Assembly (NCBI RefSeq): GCF_000787575.1
Contig: NW_012236512.1
Location: 1 to 64,000, forward strand
From: Acytostelium subglobosum LB1
Taxonomy: Eukaryota > Evosea > Eumycetozoa > Acytosteliales > Acytosteliaceae
Length of the DNA stretch: 64,000 bases
Direction of reading: 5' to 3'
How positions within the stretch are numbered: position 1 is the first letter of the stretch; each line of letters opens with the position of its first letter. The notes beneath the pieces are model-generated. The model was given only the letters and a program-made list of their open reading frames with translations. It was not told where the DNA came from and made no database searches. The position numbers were made by a program, and so were the translations under genes. Shown in pieces: positions 23,397 through 34,637 of this stretch.

Positions 23397-25999
23397 ATGG
23401 ATATGATATTGTCAACAATTACAAACAATGATCAGGTTATGACTGTTGAGGATGCAAAGCGTAACTTGCAAGCACTGATCACACGTGATCACCAGTTGGA
23501 CATTGAACTGAAGCAGTACATCCAGATGAAAGATGACCTTGAGCGACAGATGGAGTGCTTTGACAAGGATGTACCAGACTATCTCAGTCTCCTCCTATCT
23601 AAATCGAACCAACTCACCAATACCATATCATCGACGTGCAGTCTCGCAGAGTTGCTCTCTTCAAAGGTCAAGAATCTCGATCGCATCAGAGAGCGTATAA
23701 AGGAGACTCTAAAGAAGGTTGATGACATCGTTGATCTAAAGGTATGTATAATACATTGTGCACTCATTCATTCAGACCTATGATCATGTAGTTAACCCTT
23801 GTATTATACCATAAGAACTGCATTGAAGGCATTCAAAAGTCATTGGAGCTTGAGGACTTTGAAGCTGCTGCCAATCATGTACATCGCTATCTCAACATCG
23901 ACCAAGCTGTGTTGGAGCCATCATCTATCGAAATGTTGAACAATGCACAACAGAGACTGTCAAGCATGATTGAACAGAAGTACAAGTTGGCACTATCCTC
24001 TAACAATCACTCTGATGTATTGAGGTAATCAAATAGAATGATAGAGAGTTTTGAAGATCTATTCTAATACTAACGTAATATCACCTCATAACCAGATTCT
24101 GCAAGCTATATATACAACTTCAGAAGGAGGAAGAGGGTGTGGAGAAGTACTGTAACTTCTTAAAATTGGAATCAGAGGCTACATTGGACGTTGTTGTAAA
24201 GCAATACCAAACCTCCATTGGTCGCCCAACACAGCCCAAACAGCAACAACAACCACAACAACAGACACCAGGAGGAATTAGTGCAACAACAATACTGACA
24301 AAGATACTACAGCACTTTGCATCAACGATAGAGGACTACCTGGAGGTGGTGCGAAAGGAGTTTGGAATTAGACTGTGTCCACTATTCCTTCGACTGGTAT
24401 CACATCACACCGATAACTACACTGGCAGAGTGTTCGCTTTGTTCTCAGAGCAATTCAGCATCGCCCGTTGCGTCTCTGATATCTCGAGCACAAACAAAGA
24501 ACATCAACAACAACATCATCATCATCAACAACAACAACACAGAGTGGACCCAAGAAACTTTGCTCAACTGTTGGATGAGATTGTTATGATGAGCAAGGCA
24601 ACAAGATTCTACGAACGCTATCTTATAAACAAGGAGAGAATCATCAAGGAGTCCATTAAGAAGGAGATTGAACTAATGGTCAGTGGTGGTGGTCAATCAT
24701 CGACCAACAAGCACATCGACACTTTGGATGACAGATCAATCAACGAAGAGGTCTCTGGTGTTAGAGTGCCTGGACAACCTCACAGCACATTGGAGCAGTT
24801 GGAAAAGGTCAACCTAAAGACAACGATGTACTCAACACAGACTAAATCCAAGATGAACGACCTGCTTGGGAGCTATCTTTTGTTGGAGGAGTACTTCATG
24901 GTGGAGAGTTCGCACAAGGCAGTTCAACTGGACGAGCACTCTGATGACTCTCTCAACAGCAGTATGGTGGACTACATATTCTTTGTTCTCCAAAAGTCAC
25001 TACAGCGTTCAATAGACTCTTTCAATATGCAGACACTCAACGTAATAACCAACTGCATGATAAAAGTATTGATTCGTACTCAAGACGTATGTATTATAAT
25101 CATTCCTATGAGAGGATTAGAGATCTGTGCTAACGAATCAAACAGACATTGCAAAGAATGTTTAGAGAGCAAATACAAAAGGCAACATCCAAAGCTAACA
25201 TTGACTACAAAGAATCAATGGTATTTATATATATGATCATTCATAGAGAGTGAGAAACAAATGAATACTAACTAATTATATTATTATAAAGATTGTATTA
25301 AATAATATAGAGACAAGTGGAGAATATATTCTAAAGTTAAAGAAGGAGTTGGAGACAAGGTGCGAGAAGATGTACACTTTGGCAGAGGAGAAGGATCAGG
25401 TGGCACTGCAGGTGGCAGAGTTTAGCGGTGTGGCCAAGAGTTACAATCGCCTGCTACAGGAGGAGATCGATCAGATATTCAGGAGTATACAACCAAAGCT
25501 AAAGAATGTCTTGTTCCTATTCACCAGTGTTAACTACGAGATTGGCCAGGAGGAGTATGACAACAACGAAGTGAACGATCCCTTTGTCTATCCATTCACC
25601 GTGGAGATATCACAGTTCCTCCAGCCGTTTGAAGATCACCTCACAACGACCAACTATGACAGCATCGTGCATCTGACCATTGGATTCCTTGTGAAGAAGA
25701 TCGAGAATGGCATCTACCTGAAGCACTTTACTCAGATAGGCGCCCTCCAGTTTGGAAAGGACATCAGAGCCATATTCAACTTCTTTGCCAAGCTGTGCAA
25801 GTCCACCATCAGAGATAAGTTCTCCAAACTCAATCAGATCGTCTCCCTATTGACATTGGAGCGACTGTCAGAGATTGAAGAGTTCTGGTCTGACAACAGT
25901 AGTATGCTCTCTTGGAAACTGTCTCCAACTGAAGTCAAGAAACTGTTGGCTTGTAGGACTGACTTCCAAACTGATCAGATACATAAAATAAAGATTTAA
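23397..25999 (+). CDS. cog4: Conserved oligomeric Golgi complex subunit 4
   Basis: COG4 is a lobe-A subunit of the COG tether and in animals binds the SNARE regulator Sly1 and syntaxin 5. Exons 23397-23741, 23792-24024, 24096-25086, 25146-25220 and 25292-25999 join in phase for 783 residues (human 785). Family features include the N-terminal coiled coil (LASKVKNLDRIRERI-type segment), YHKNCIEGIQKSLELEDFEAAANHVHRYL, and the C-terminal FGKDIRAIFNFFA and LTLERLSEIEEFW. A Gln/His-rich insert (about residues 235-350) interrupts the middle. Its start lies 185 bp after the cog5 stop. Confidence 0.9.
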
Positions 26000-26028
26000 A
26001 TCTTATATTTTTATATTTAGTATTGTTT

Positions 26029-26051
26029 GTTGACCTCCACTGGAGGTCAAC
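26029..26051. promoter_or_regulatory. Perfect 11-bp inverted repeat upstream of the AlaX-like gene
   Basis: The arms GTTGACCTCCA and TGGAGGTCAAC flank a single C, 29 bp after the cog4 stop and 91 bp before the next start codon. It could be a factor-binding palindrome or a 3'-end hairpin for cog4. Confidence 0.6.
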
Positions 26052-26141
26052 TTCAATCAAACCTGTAGAAAACGGAAAACGGGTGGTTTTTTGTTATCCT
26101 TCACCATTCTCACTTCAACCAACAAACAAACAAACAGCAAC

Positions 26142-26963
26142 ATGTCAGCAACTAAAGCAAGAGATACAATTACAGACAGTGCATGTCATGTACTGAAAGG
26201 TGCCATCGTAAAGGTGCTCAACTGTCCAGTCACTGTCAGTGTAGAGTGTCAGAACAAGGTCAAGGGAAGAGTATGCATTGAGTATACAAACCCAGACAAA
26301 CCAGACGATGCTACAATTCAAAAGATCGAGCAAGAGGCCAACAGAGTGATCAAGGAGAATCTACCCTTCAATGTCTTCACTATGGAGAGGAAGGCTGCTG
26401 AGGAAAAGTATACAAAGGACAAAGTTAACAACACATACATCTATGATAAGTTCCCCGTCCCAGAGTACGTTCAAACCTTATCATATACCCCCGAGATGCT
26501 TGACTAAACATCATACTAATACTAAACCGATCGACCAATCTCAGTTCTGTTACAACATTGACACTCATTGNAAGTTCCAGGTTGGAACATTAACTGTTGT
26601 CCAGCAACACATTTGAAGTCGACAGGTGAGTTGCCAGGCATTAAGATCTCTGGCATCAATCATCGTCCACAAAAGAATGAATTGGAGTTTAGGTTCGACA
26701 TTGCTGCATCAGCTGCTGAGGACCCAAAGAAGAAGAAGGGAGGAGCTCAACAACAACAGGCACAGGTCGTCAGTCCACTCGATGAGAAGCGCGCAAGATT
26801 GGCCGCCACCAACGTTAATGACCTGACGAATCGTATCGTTCAACTGGTGCTGAGCAGTGCAAGCGACAAACAACAACTGGAGAGTAAGACCATTCCAGAG
26901 ATTCAGATCCTGCTCAACAACCTTAAGAACAATGCCTACACCAATGGTTACAATGCAAAGTAA
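26142..26963 (+). CDS. AlaX/SAD-domain tRNA-editing-like protein
   Basis: The protein resembles the stand-alone editing domain of alanyl-tRNA synthetase, which hydrolyses mischarged tRNA. The two usual metal sites appear as DSACHVLKGAI (family H-x-x-x-H, here D-x-x-x-H) and CCPATHLKSTGEL (family C-x-x-x-H...TGE). A coiled helical stretch (KIEQEANRVIKENLPF) lies between. Exons are best read as 26142-26464 (donor GTACGT) and 26573-26963. The acceptor lies exactly at the ambiguous base n at 26571, and if n completes a TTGCAG the phases close to 237 residues. The second half adds a Lys/Gln linker and a C-terminal helical extension. With one ligand replaced, activity is uncertain. Confidence 0.68.
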
Positions 26964-26989
26964 ACTACTGGATGTTTGATAAATAGTCA

Positions 26990-27801
26990 CTATATTTGTT
27001 TGTATATCAGATGTTCCATGTTGCTGTTGTTACTGCCGTTGATCTCTAGTATCATGTTGACCTCTTTGAATACATTGACCTGACCAACTGTCTGGAAACC
27101 AAGTTTGGAGAAGAGATCAATCGACGCGGCGTTGCTCTCGCCTATCTTGACGATGAATCTTTGTGTCATGTCGGCCAGTGATGTTCTGGCATAGTGCATC
27201 ATGATCTCGATGGCCTCGCGTCCTAATCCACCACGACGACAACTGGGTTCTGCAATCATCACCTCGACCTCTGCTGTTCCTTCCTCTTCATAGTCATTGT
27301 AGAACAAGTTGACATCGCCTGCCATCGCATCTAAGTTACTAATGATTTGCTTGCTTTCGTTGTCAATGGATAGCTTTGATTTGTCCAATATGATAAAGGT
27401 ACATTCTGGGTTGATGTTTGAGTAAGATATATGTACAATAATGGTTGCCCAAGTGTTAAACCTAAACATACTCTTTGGATCGACGTACCAGCTTTGTTGA
27501 TTCTCGTACTCTTCCTCCAATGTCAACAAGTCACTTGCGGTCAGCTCTATAGAGTGGCGAGATATTGGTGTCAATTGAATCACAGGACCAATACGATACA
27601 ACACTCTAAGGTCTACCTACCTCTAATCTCTTCTGACAACATCCACTTATGATACCTCTCTACATGGCACTCTTTGTAAGGTACAAGTACAACCTTGTTT
27701 CCAATCTTTAGATTCAATTAGTATCAGATGCTGATGACGCTGTCTGACAGATGACAGATAAATATATATCTTACAATGACAACGTTAGAGTTAATCTTCA
27801 T
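26990..27801 (-). CDS. GNAT N-acetyltransferase, NAT9-like
   Basis: Exons 27801-27775, 27705-27621, 27546-27472 and 27405-26990 join in phase for 200 residues. The N-terminus (MKINSNVVIIGNKVVLVPYK) with YHKWMLSEEIRELTASDLLTLEEEYE, and then CTFIILDKS, AGDVNLF and EVEVMIAEPS, matches NAT9 proteins of GCN5 type. The acetyl-CoA binding loop is R-R-G-G-L-G-R-E-A. NAT9 has been linked to microtubule stability in animals; its substrate is unsettled. It ends 26 bp from the AlaX-like gene (convergent). Confidence 0.85.
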
Positions 27802-27863
27802 CGCTTGTTCTATTGAATGGTTTTGAAACAACAACAAAGCTCTACATGAATCTTTATTATTTA

Positions 27864-28298
27864 TTAACTTCCACGATAGGTTGAATATCCATATGGACTT
27901 AGCAAGAGAGGTACATGATAGTGTCTTTGAGAATCAACAATAAACTCTACTGTTGCTCTAGGGTAGAAGTATGCTGTGATGTTGTGCTGCTTAAAGTAGT
28001 CACCAGTGTGGAAAGTCATCCTGTACACTCCATTCTCTAGCTCTGGGAACTCTCTTGCTCTGCCATCTGCATTGGTCGTCTGCTCTACCAACACTTGTTG
28101 TTGTTGACCTTCATTTGTCAGTCTCTCCAAGGTCACCTAGGTGATTATATATATGAAGTCATTAGGATATTATATGACATCAAGTGACGAGTACAAAGTT
28201 AGGAGCCCAACCTTTAGACCAACAGCTGGATTACCAGTGTTTGTGTCCAGAACATGTGTGGACAATGTTGATCCTTTGTGTGTAGTAGTTGATGCCAT
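27864..28298 (-). CDS. 5-hydroxyisourate hydrolase (transthyretin-like)
   Basis: Two exons, 28298-28212 and 28136-27864, join in phase for 119 residues, the family's usual size. The N-terminal LSTHVLDTNTGNPAVGL, the middle GVYRMTFHTGDYF with FYPRATVEF, and the C-terminal Y-R-G-S are diagnostic for HIU hydrolases rather than thyroid-hormone carriers. The enzyme converts 5-hydroxyisourate to OHCU in uric-acid breakdown. No peroxisomal signal is evident at either end. Confidence 0.93.
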
Positions 28299-28470
28299 CT
28301 TATGTGATTATTTGTATTCACAAACAAGTGTTAAGATTGATTGAAAATGAATGATCAAGGTATCCATCTTGAACAAAAAAACAGATCTCCATTATTGGGA
28401 ATTGTATTAATAACAAAAGACTGACTTGACTGAGTATTCACGGATTACTCAATGTAGACATTGGCCAACA

Positions 28471-30526
28471 TCACTTATTCTGTGTCAACTCTGCCGCGTT
28501 TGGTAGAACACAGAACTCTGATGTGCAGAAGGCACCGGTGCCTGGAATGAGGACACCTTGTGGAACGTGCAAGTAGGGATCTGGAGACTTGGAAGGTGTG
28601 TGTTTGAACTCATGGAGAACTGGATTCACTGTCTTCTCAATGATATTGATGACTGATGCCTCCAGACCGACAGGGTTCACATCCTTTACATTGTTGGTCT
28701 CTGGAACGAATAATTGAAGTTTAAGTCCCTTTGATACTGCATGTGATAGTTTGATCTGGTACAGGTACTTGAAGCTATGTTGTTGACGAGAATGGTTTGT
28801 TAGTAAGTTTGTTTCCGAAACAGAGCGTAGCTTCCCAGGTACATACTCCAACTTGGTCATCTTTGGTAGGGAGTCAAAGTAGTCTGTATCTCTGATGTCA
28901 CTCCAGAAGAATCGCACTCCTGTAATACCGTCCAGACCACCAAAGCCATGGATCGACTTCATCGTCAAATATGTATAAACATCCAGATCAGTGGGATTGT
29001 TAACGTTCAAGCTGTTCTTGGCTAGAGTAAAGTATCGAGAGAATATTCCTCTCCACTCATGCTGGAATCGAAGGTTGGTGTCTCTCTTGATGTAGTCCTC
29101 AAATATTTGTTCTATAAATAATAGTTGTGAGTCAGTGAGTTTCTGGAAGAGATGATGATCTTGGTAGTAGGGATACACATACTGATAGATGGGACAAGGA
29201 TGTTTCCAGTCTCGAGCTGTCTATGGAAGTTGGTGCTTGCATAGAAGTAACCAAAGATCTCTGGTGCCTTCACTAAAGTATTTTGTGAAGATGACGACGC
29301 TCCCTTATTGGAGACATCACTGAATGGGTGGGCCGATCCAAAGGACACCCTCTCAGCCATGTTCATATAGAACTTAAGTCTTGGAGACTGGATATTATAC
29401 AGAAAAAGTATTCGTATTAGTGTTTCAAGGACATCCAAACAGGATAACATTCAATTACACATACATCTGCAATCTCTGGAAGCGCCTTGCTTTGTAGCAG
29501 CTGGTTGATGGTGTAAATGTTGATGGACTTTAGGAACATTTCATCCTCATTTGTATGTCCAATTAGAACTGTTTGGTCATTATTAGTAATCCTGCAGGTT
29601 GGACAGTTGAAGATACTGATGTTGTCTACTTACCCATAGGGGAGGAGTGTACATTGACATTGCTGCTATCGATTTCTGGTTTGATAAACTCTCGCCATGC
29701 ACATCGGTCAATAAGCAACTCTTGAACAAGGGTCTGAAGAATGGGAATGGAAGGATCATCAATGATGTCACCCAATGCGACCAAATCCTCCATCACTGCC
29801 ATCTGGCCCAAGGTCTGTATACCCTGGTCCTTCAAGAACTCAAGGGTGAATGGTGTGCATAGTGTTGGGTCCAGGTAATCTATAATGACCATTTGATTTG
29901 TGGATGTGTCAGAATGATCGTCATCAATCAATCATGGATTATTATGATTGCAATACTTTACCGCTAAGAGGTGTGTTGACTCCCATCACCAATTTGTCAT
30001 TGTCCTTCTTCTTGTTGTTATGAGAAAGCATCTTATTCTGCGATTGTACAATTTGTTTGGCAAACTCACTGTTGATCTGGGTCTGTGGGTTTGTTGGATA
30101 TGATTCGAATAACCTTCCAGAATGATCAACATTGTTGTTGTAGATGTTGTTGATATTGTTGATATTGTTGTTGTTGTTAATGTTGTTATTATTGTTGTTG
30201 TAAGAGACAGGGAAATCATCTTCAATAGGATCCAAATGAACACATTCATTATCGCTATCCTCATCGATATCTTGGTAGTTGTAGTCATCCATCTCATCAT
30301 AAGCATCACTGTTGAAATCCATTGCCCTTGAGAATGTGTTGTTGGTCTTCATCATATCGCCACCTGCGACGACAACATGAGGAGGAGCAATAGGAGTGTC
30401 GTCTCCATCACCAACGACAAACTCATCAGACTTTGTCAGAGTGTCTTGCATGTTATTATTAGTTATAGTTATTATTGTTGTAATAGTTATATTGTTATTA
30501 ATAATGTTGTGTTTATGTCTCTTCAA
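28471..30526 (-). CDS. Protein of unknown function with Asn-rich N-terminus
   Basis: Five exons, 30526-29962, 29879-29634, 29568-29465, 29387-29183 and 29111-28471, join exactly for 586 residues. A second possible start is at 30451 (MQDTLTKSDEFV). The first ~190 residues are acidic and Asn-rich with pure Asn runs. The rest is well ordered. It has an Asp/Leu-rich helical stretch (EDLVALGDIIDDPSIPILQT), a central segment with YMNMAERVSFGSAHPFSD and EIFGYFYAST, and a C-terminal part with RFQHEWRGIFSRYF, MKSIHGFGGLDGITG and VPQGVLIPGTGAFC. I see no signal peptide, membrane segment or known catalytic motif. The clean splicing argues for a real gene. I do not recognise the family. Confidence 0.75.
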
Positions 30527-30697
30527 GTTGAATTGAATTGGTTGTCAACAAGCTGGTGGGTGGAGAATAAAGAAAGAAACAAGATCCCAGGTCTACCTAG
30601 TCACACCTGATAATGAGGGACTTGCTGAATTTCACTTTAACCCAACAAACAAACAAACACACACACACATACAACTCAATCAACAAACAGATACAAC

Positions 30698-33600
30698 ATG
30701 ACAAAGACCAGATTCTCGTCAATCGATATTAGGACCACTGTTTGCAATCTGCAGAGGTCTGTCATTGGCCTGCGATTGGCCAACATCTATGACCTCAGTC
30801 CTAGAGTGTTCTTGTTGAAGCTATCAAAGCCTGACAACAAGAAGACACTGATCATCGAGTCTGGTATTCGTATACACTCTACCAACTTTACCCGTGACAA
30901 GGGTGACCATACTCCAGCTCCATTCTCAATCACTGTAAGGCAATAGCAACACCATCTTCTGCCTCAATCAACAGGTGATTCTAACATACATACATCCCTG
31001 TAGCTTAGAAAGTACCTCAAGACCAAGAGATTGGAGAGTGTCAAACAACTGGGTGTGGACAGAATAGTGGACTTTACCTTTGGATCAGGTGTCGCAACAC
31101 AACATCTCATCATTGAGTTGTTCTCTATTGTATGTCTCTATGTTTATAAACAGTACATTAATGATCAAACACAACACATTCTAACAACCTAAACATCATT
31201 ATACTAGGGTAACATCATTCTTACAGATGGAGACTACAAAGTGTTGGCCATTCTCAGAACACATCAGTTCAAGGAGAGTGACAACATTGCTGTGGGCGAC
31301 GTCTACCCTGTGGACAACTGCAAGCAACCATCGACCTTTACCACCGAGCTCATTGAACAAATCCTGACACAGCAGGAAGACAAGAAGGAAACACTAAAGC
31401 AGGTGTTCAACAAGAGCCTTGACTTTGGTCCAGAGCTCATCGAACACTGTCTGCTCTCTGCTGGTCTTCAGTCCAATCTCAGAATCGAACAGTACGAGCC
31501 AGAGAAGTACAACCAGGCACTGATCGAGTCATTCAAGGAGGGTCAAAAGATCTATGATGTAGCCGGTCCATCCAAAGGATACATTGTGCTCAAACCACCC
31601 AAGGAGAATAAGCCTCAACAACAGGCCAAGAAGCAAAAGGAGGCCGCAGCTCTACCCACATCAGATGAGCCACCAAAAGAGCTGGTCGTCTACGAAGAGT
31701 TTGTGCCATTCCTCTACAAGCAGTATCAGACAAAGAAGTACCTAGAGTATGACTCGTTCGATCTGGCCGTGGACCAGTTCTTCTCAGAGATCGAGTCGCA
31801 GAAAGTGGAGCAGCAGCGCATTGCCCAGGAACAGACAGTACTAAAGAAGTTGGACAAGGTGCGAGATGACCAACAGCGCAGAATCGACTCGTTGTATGCC
31901 GCCGAGGCCGACAACCAGAGGAAGGCCCAACTCATCGAGGCCAACCTGCAGGAGGTGGACCAATGTATCCTCATCATCAGAAGTGGTGTGGCTGCATCCA
32001 TGGACTGGACCACTCTTGCCCAGATGCTCAAGGAGGAGAAGAAGAAGAATCCATACTCTGTGGCCAACAAGATACACAAGCTCAAACTCGAGACCAACCA
32101 GATCTCCCTTGCCCTCACAGACGCCTTCCTCTATGACGACAATCAGGATGGTGACGAGAGTGACGACAGTGATGAGGATGATAACAGTGACAACGACGGT
32201 GATGACAGCAAACAGAAGGAGAGAAACAAAAAGCACAACGACAAGGAGGCCAGGAAACCAACACTGATCGATGTCGACCTGTCATTGACGGCGTTTGCCA
32301 ATGCCAGAGAGTACTATGACAGCAAGAAACACTCTCATGAGAAGGCACAAAAGACTATTCAACAGGCAGACTTTGCACTCAAGGCTGCTGAAAAGAAGAG
32401 TCGACAGCAGTTGGGTGAGGTGAAGGCCAAGGCCTCAATGATCCAGATGCGCAAGGTGTTCTGGTTTGAGAAGTTCCACTGGTTCATCAGCTCGGACAAC
32501 TACCTTGTAATCAGTGGAAAGGACGCCCAGCAGAATGAGTTGCTCTTTAAGAAGTACATGGAGAAGGATGACATCTACGTTCATGCCGACATCTTTGGTT
32601 CGACGTCATGTCTGATCAAGAACCAGAAGGGTGGCCCAATTCCACCCAACACCCTGATCCAAGCTGGAACAATGACTATGTGTTACAGTAATGCTTGGTC
32701 GGCCAAGGTCGTCACGAGTGCCTACTGGGTCTATGCAAACCAAGTCAGCAAGACTGCCCCGTCCGGTGAGTTCCTCACCACTGGATCCTTCATGATTCGT
32801 GGCAAGAAGAACTATCTCCCGCACTCACAGCTGGTGATGGGATTTGGTTTCATGTTCAAGATAGATGACAGCTGCATTGCCAACCACGTCGGAGAGAGAT
32901 CCCCTTCATATGGCCAAGGTGATGCTGACGATGATGATGACATTTCAAACGAGCCAGCTGGCGAAGATGGCACCGGAGAGAAGAAGCTGCGAAAGTTTGA
33001 GAGGGCCAAACTAAAGAAGGAGCAGGAGGAGGAAGCCTTTGCCGAGATGGATGGTATGGAGGTGTCCGATCAGATCACCTCGACTACAGTCTCCACAAAG
33101 GCACAGCCTGTGGCATCACTCGGTCAGTCGACAGACAGCTCCAACAAGTACCGTATCAAACTGGTCAGTAGTTTCCACGAGGATGAGGAGAAGACTGAAC
33201 AAGCCAAGGAGACCCAACAGCAAAGTGGTATCGAGGAAACGATCACACAATCAAAGGGTGACAATCAGAAGAACAAGTCGCACATGACTGCCTTTGAGAG
33301 AAGACAACAGAAAAAGGGTGGTCCAGGAGACAATGAGGAGGACACTGAGACACCGGTAGCACAACAACAACAACAGCAAAAGCAGCAACAACAACAAACC
33401 TCTGCTGCAAAGGAGAAGAAGGGCGAGCCAACCAAGCATCTTCTGCCTAGTCAGAAGAACAAGCTGAAAAAGATCAAGGAGAAGTACGGTGACCAAGATG
33501 AAGAGGAGAGACAAGAGAGAATGAAGTTGCTTGGCTCAGCTGGCAGCAAGAAGGAGGACAAGAAGAAGGACAAGAAGGGTCAGAAGGGAAAGCAACAACA

Positions 33601-34429
33601 GACTCCTGCCAAAAAGACAGACAACAGCAAACAAGAGTCAAAGCCAAAGGCAACGGGAGAGAAGGAGAGCGCTCAAAAGGTGGAGACCACAACAGATACA
33701 AAGGATATTCAAACCAAGTTGCAGGACTTGGTTTTCAAGCAAGAGGACACAATGACTGCCACCCCCACAACGTCGACTACATCCACCACCACCACTCAGC
33801 CACTGTCCACAGAAGAACAAACATCTGACAATGAGGAGGACGAGGATGACAACAACAACAACAACAACAATGGAGAGGAGAAGTCTAGAAAAGGAAGAAA
33901 GGAGAAGAGAGAGGATAAGATGAAGGAACAAGAGGAGATCAAACAGTTGTTGGAGGAGGAGAACATGGCAGCGGCCTCTATCGACTCGGAGAATGTCACC
34001 AACATTGACACACTCACTGGTCAGCCATTGGAAAACGACATTCTTCACTTTGCCATCCCAGTGGTTGGACCGTACACAATCTTCACCAACTACAAGTACA
34101 AGGTCAAGCTGACTCCTGGACAGCTCAAGAGAGGAAAGGCCGCCAAGCAAGCCAGTGCGGCGCTCCTACAGAATCCAAACATGTCCAAGAGAGAGAAGGA
34201 GCTGATCAAGAACATCAAGGACGAGGAACTCACCGCCAACATGTTGGCTGATGTCAGACTGCACGCACCCAATCTTCTGGCCTCCAAGAAGAAGGAGAAG
34301 CAGCTCAAGAAAGAGAAAGCCATTGAGAAGGCAAATGAGGAGGCACAACTGAAAGAGGAGAAGAAGCAGCCACAACCAACACAGGTCGGACAACAATCAC
34401 AAAAATCAAGCACTGCTGCAAAGAAGTGA
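30698..34429 (+). CDS. nemf: Ribosome quality-control factor NEMF/Rqc2 (NFACT)
   Basis: The protein binds stalled 60S subunits, recruits the Listerin ligase and adds C-terminal Ala/Thr tails to stuck peptides. Exons 30698-30934, 31004-31129 and 31208-34429 join in phase for 1194 residues. The NFACT-N part carries [11 protein letters not shown] with Asp98-Arg99, the pair needed for tailing in yeast Rqc2. A long coiled coil (about 300-430) follows, interrupted by an acidic Asp/Ser block. The NFACT-R domain is [20 protein letters not shown] with [18 protein letters not shown]. The C-terminal half has Lys- and Gln-rich low-complexity stretches and ends in an NFACT-C-like segment ([20 protein letters not shown]). 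It is longer than human NEMF because of these inserts. Confidence 0.93.
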
Positions 34430-34637
34430 TCAAGATTAAAGGGGGGGCAAATAAACACTGTATGGTTTGAAATGGGCCAGGCCATTGAAACAATTTTCAT
34501 TTATTTGAATCTAATTAACGGCAGTTACACCTGATGCTGGGGACCACAATCATTATGATCAGATTACTTTAGAATCATTGTTTATATACATATTAATTAT
34601 CTATCTGTATTATTTATCACTTCTATTATAATCTCAA

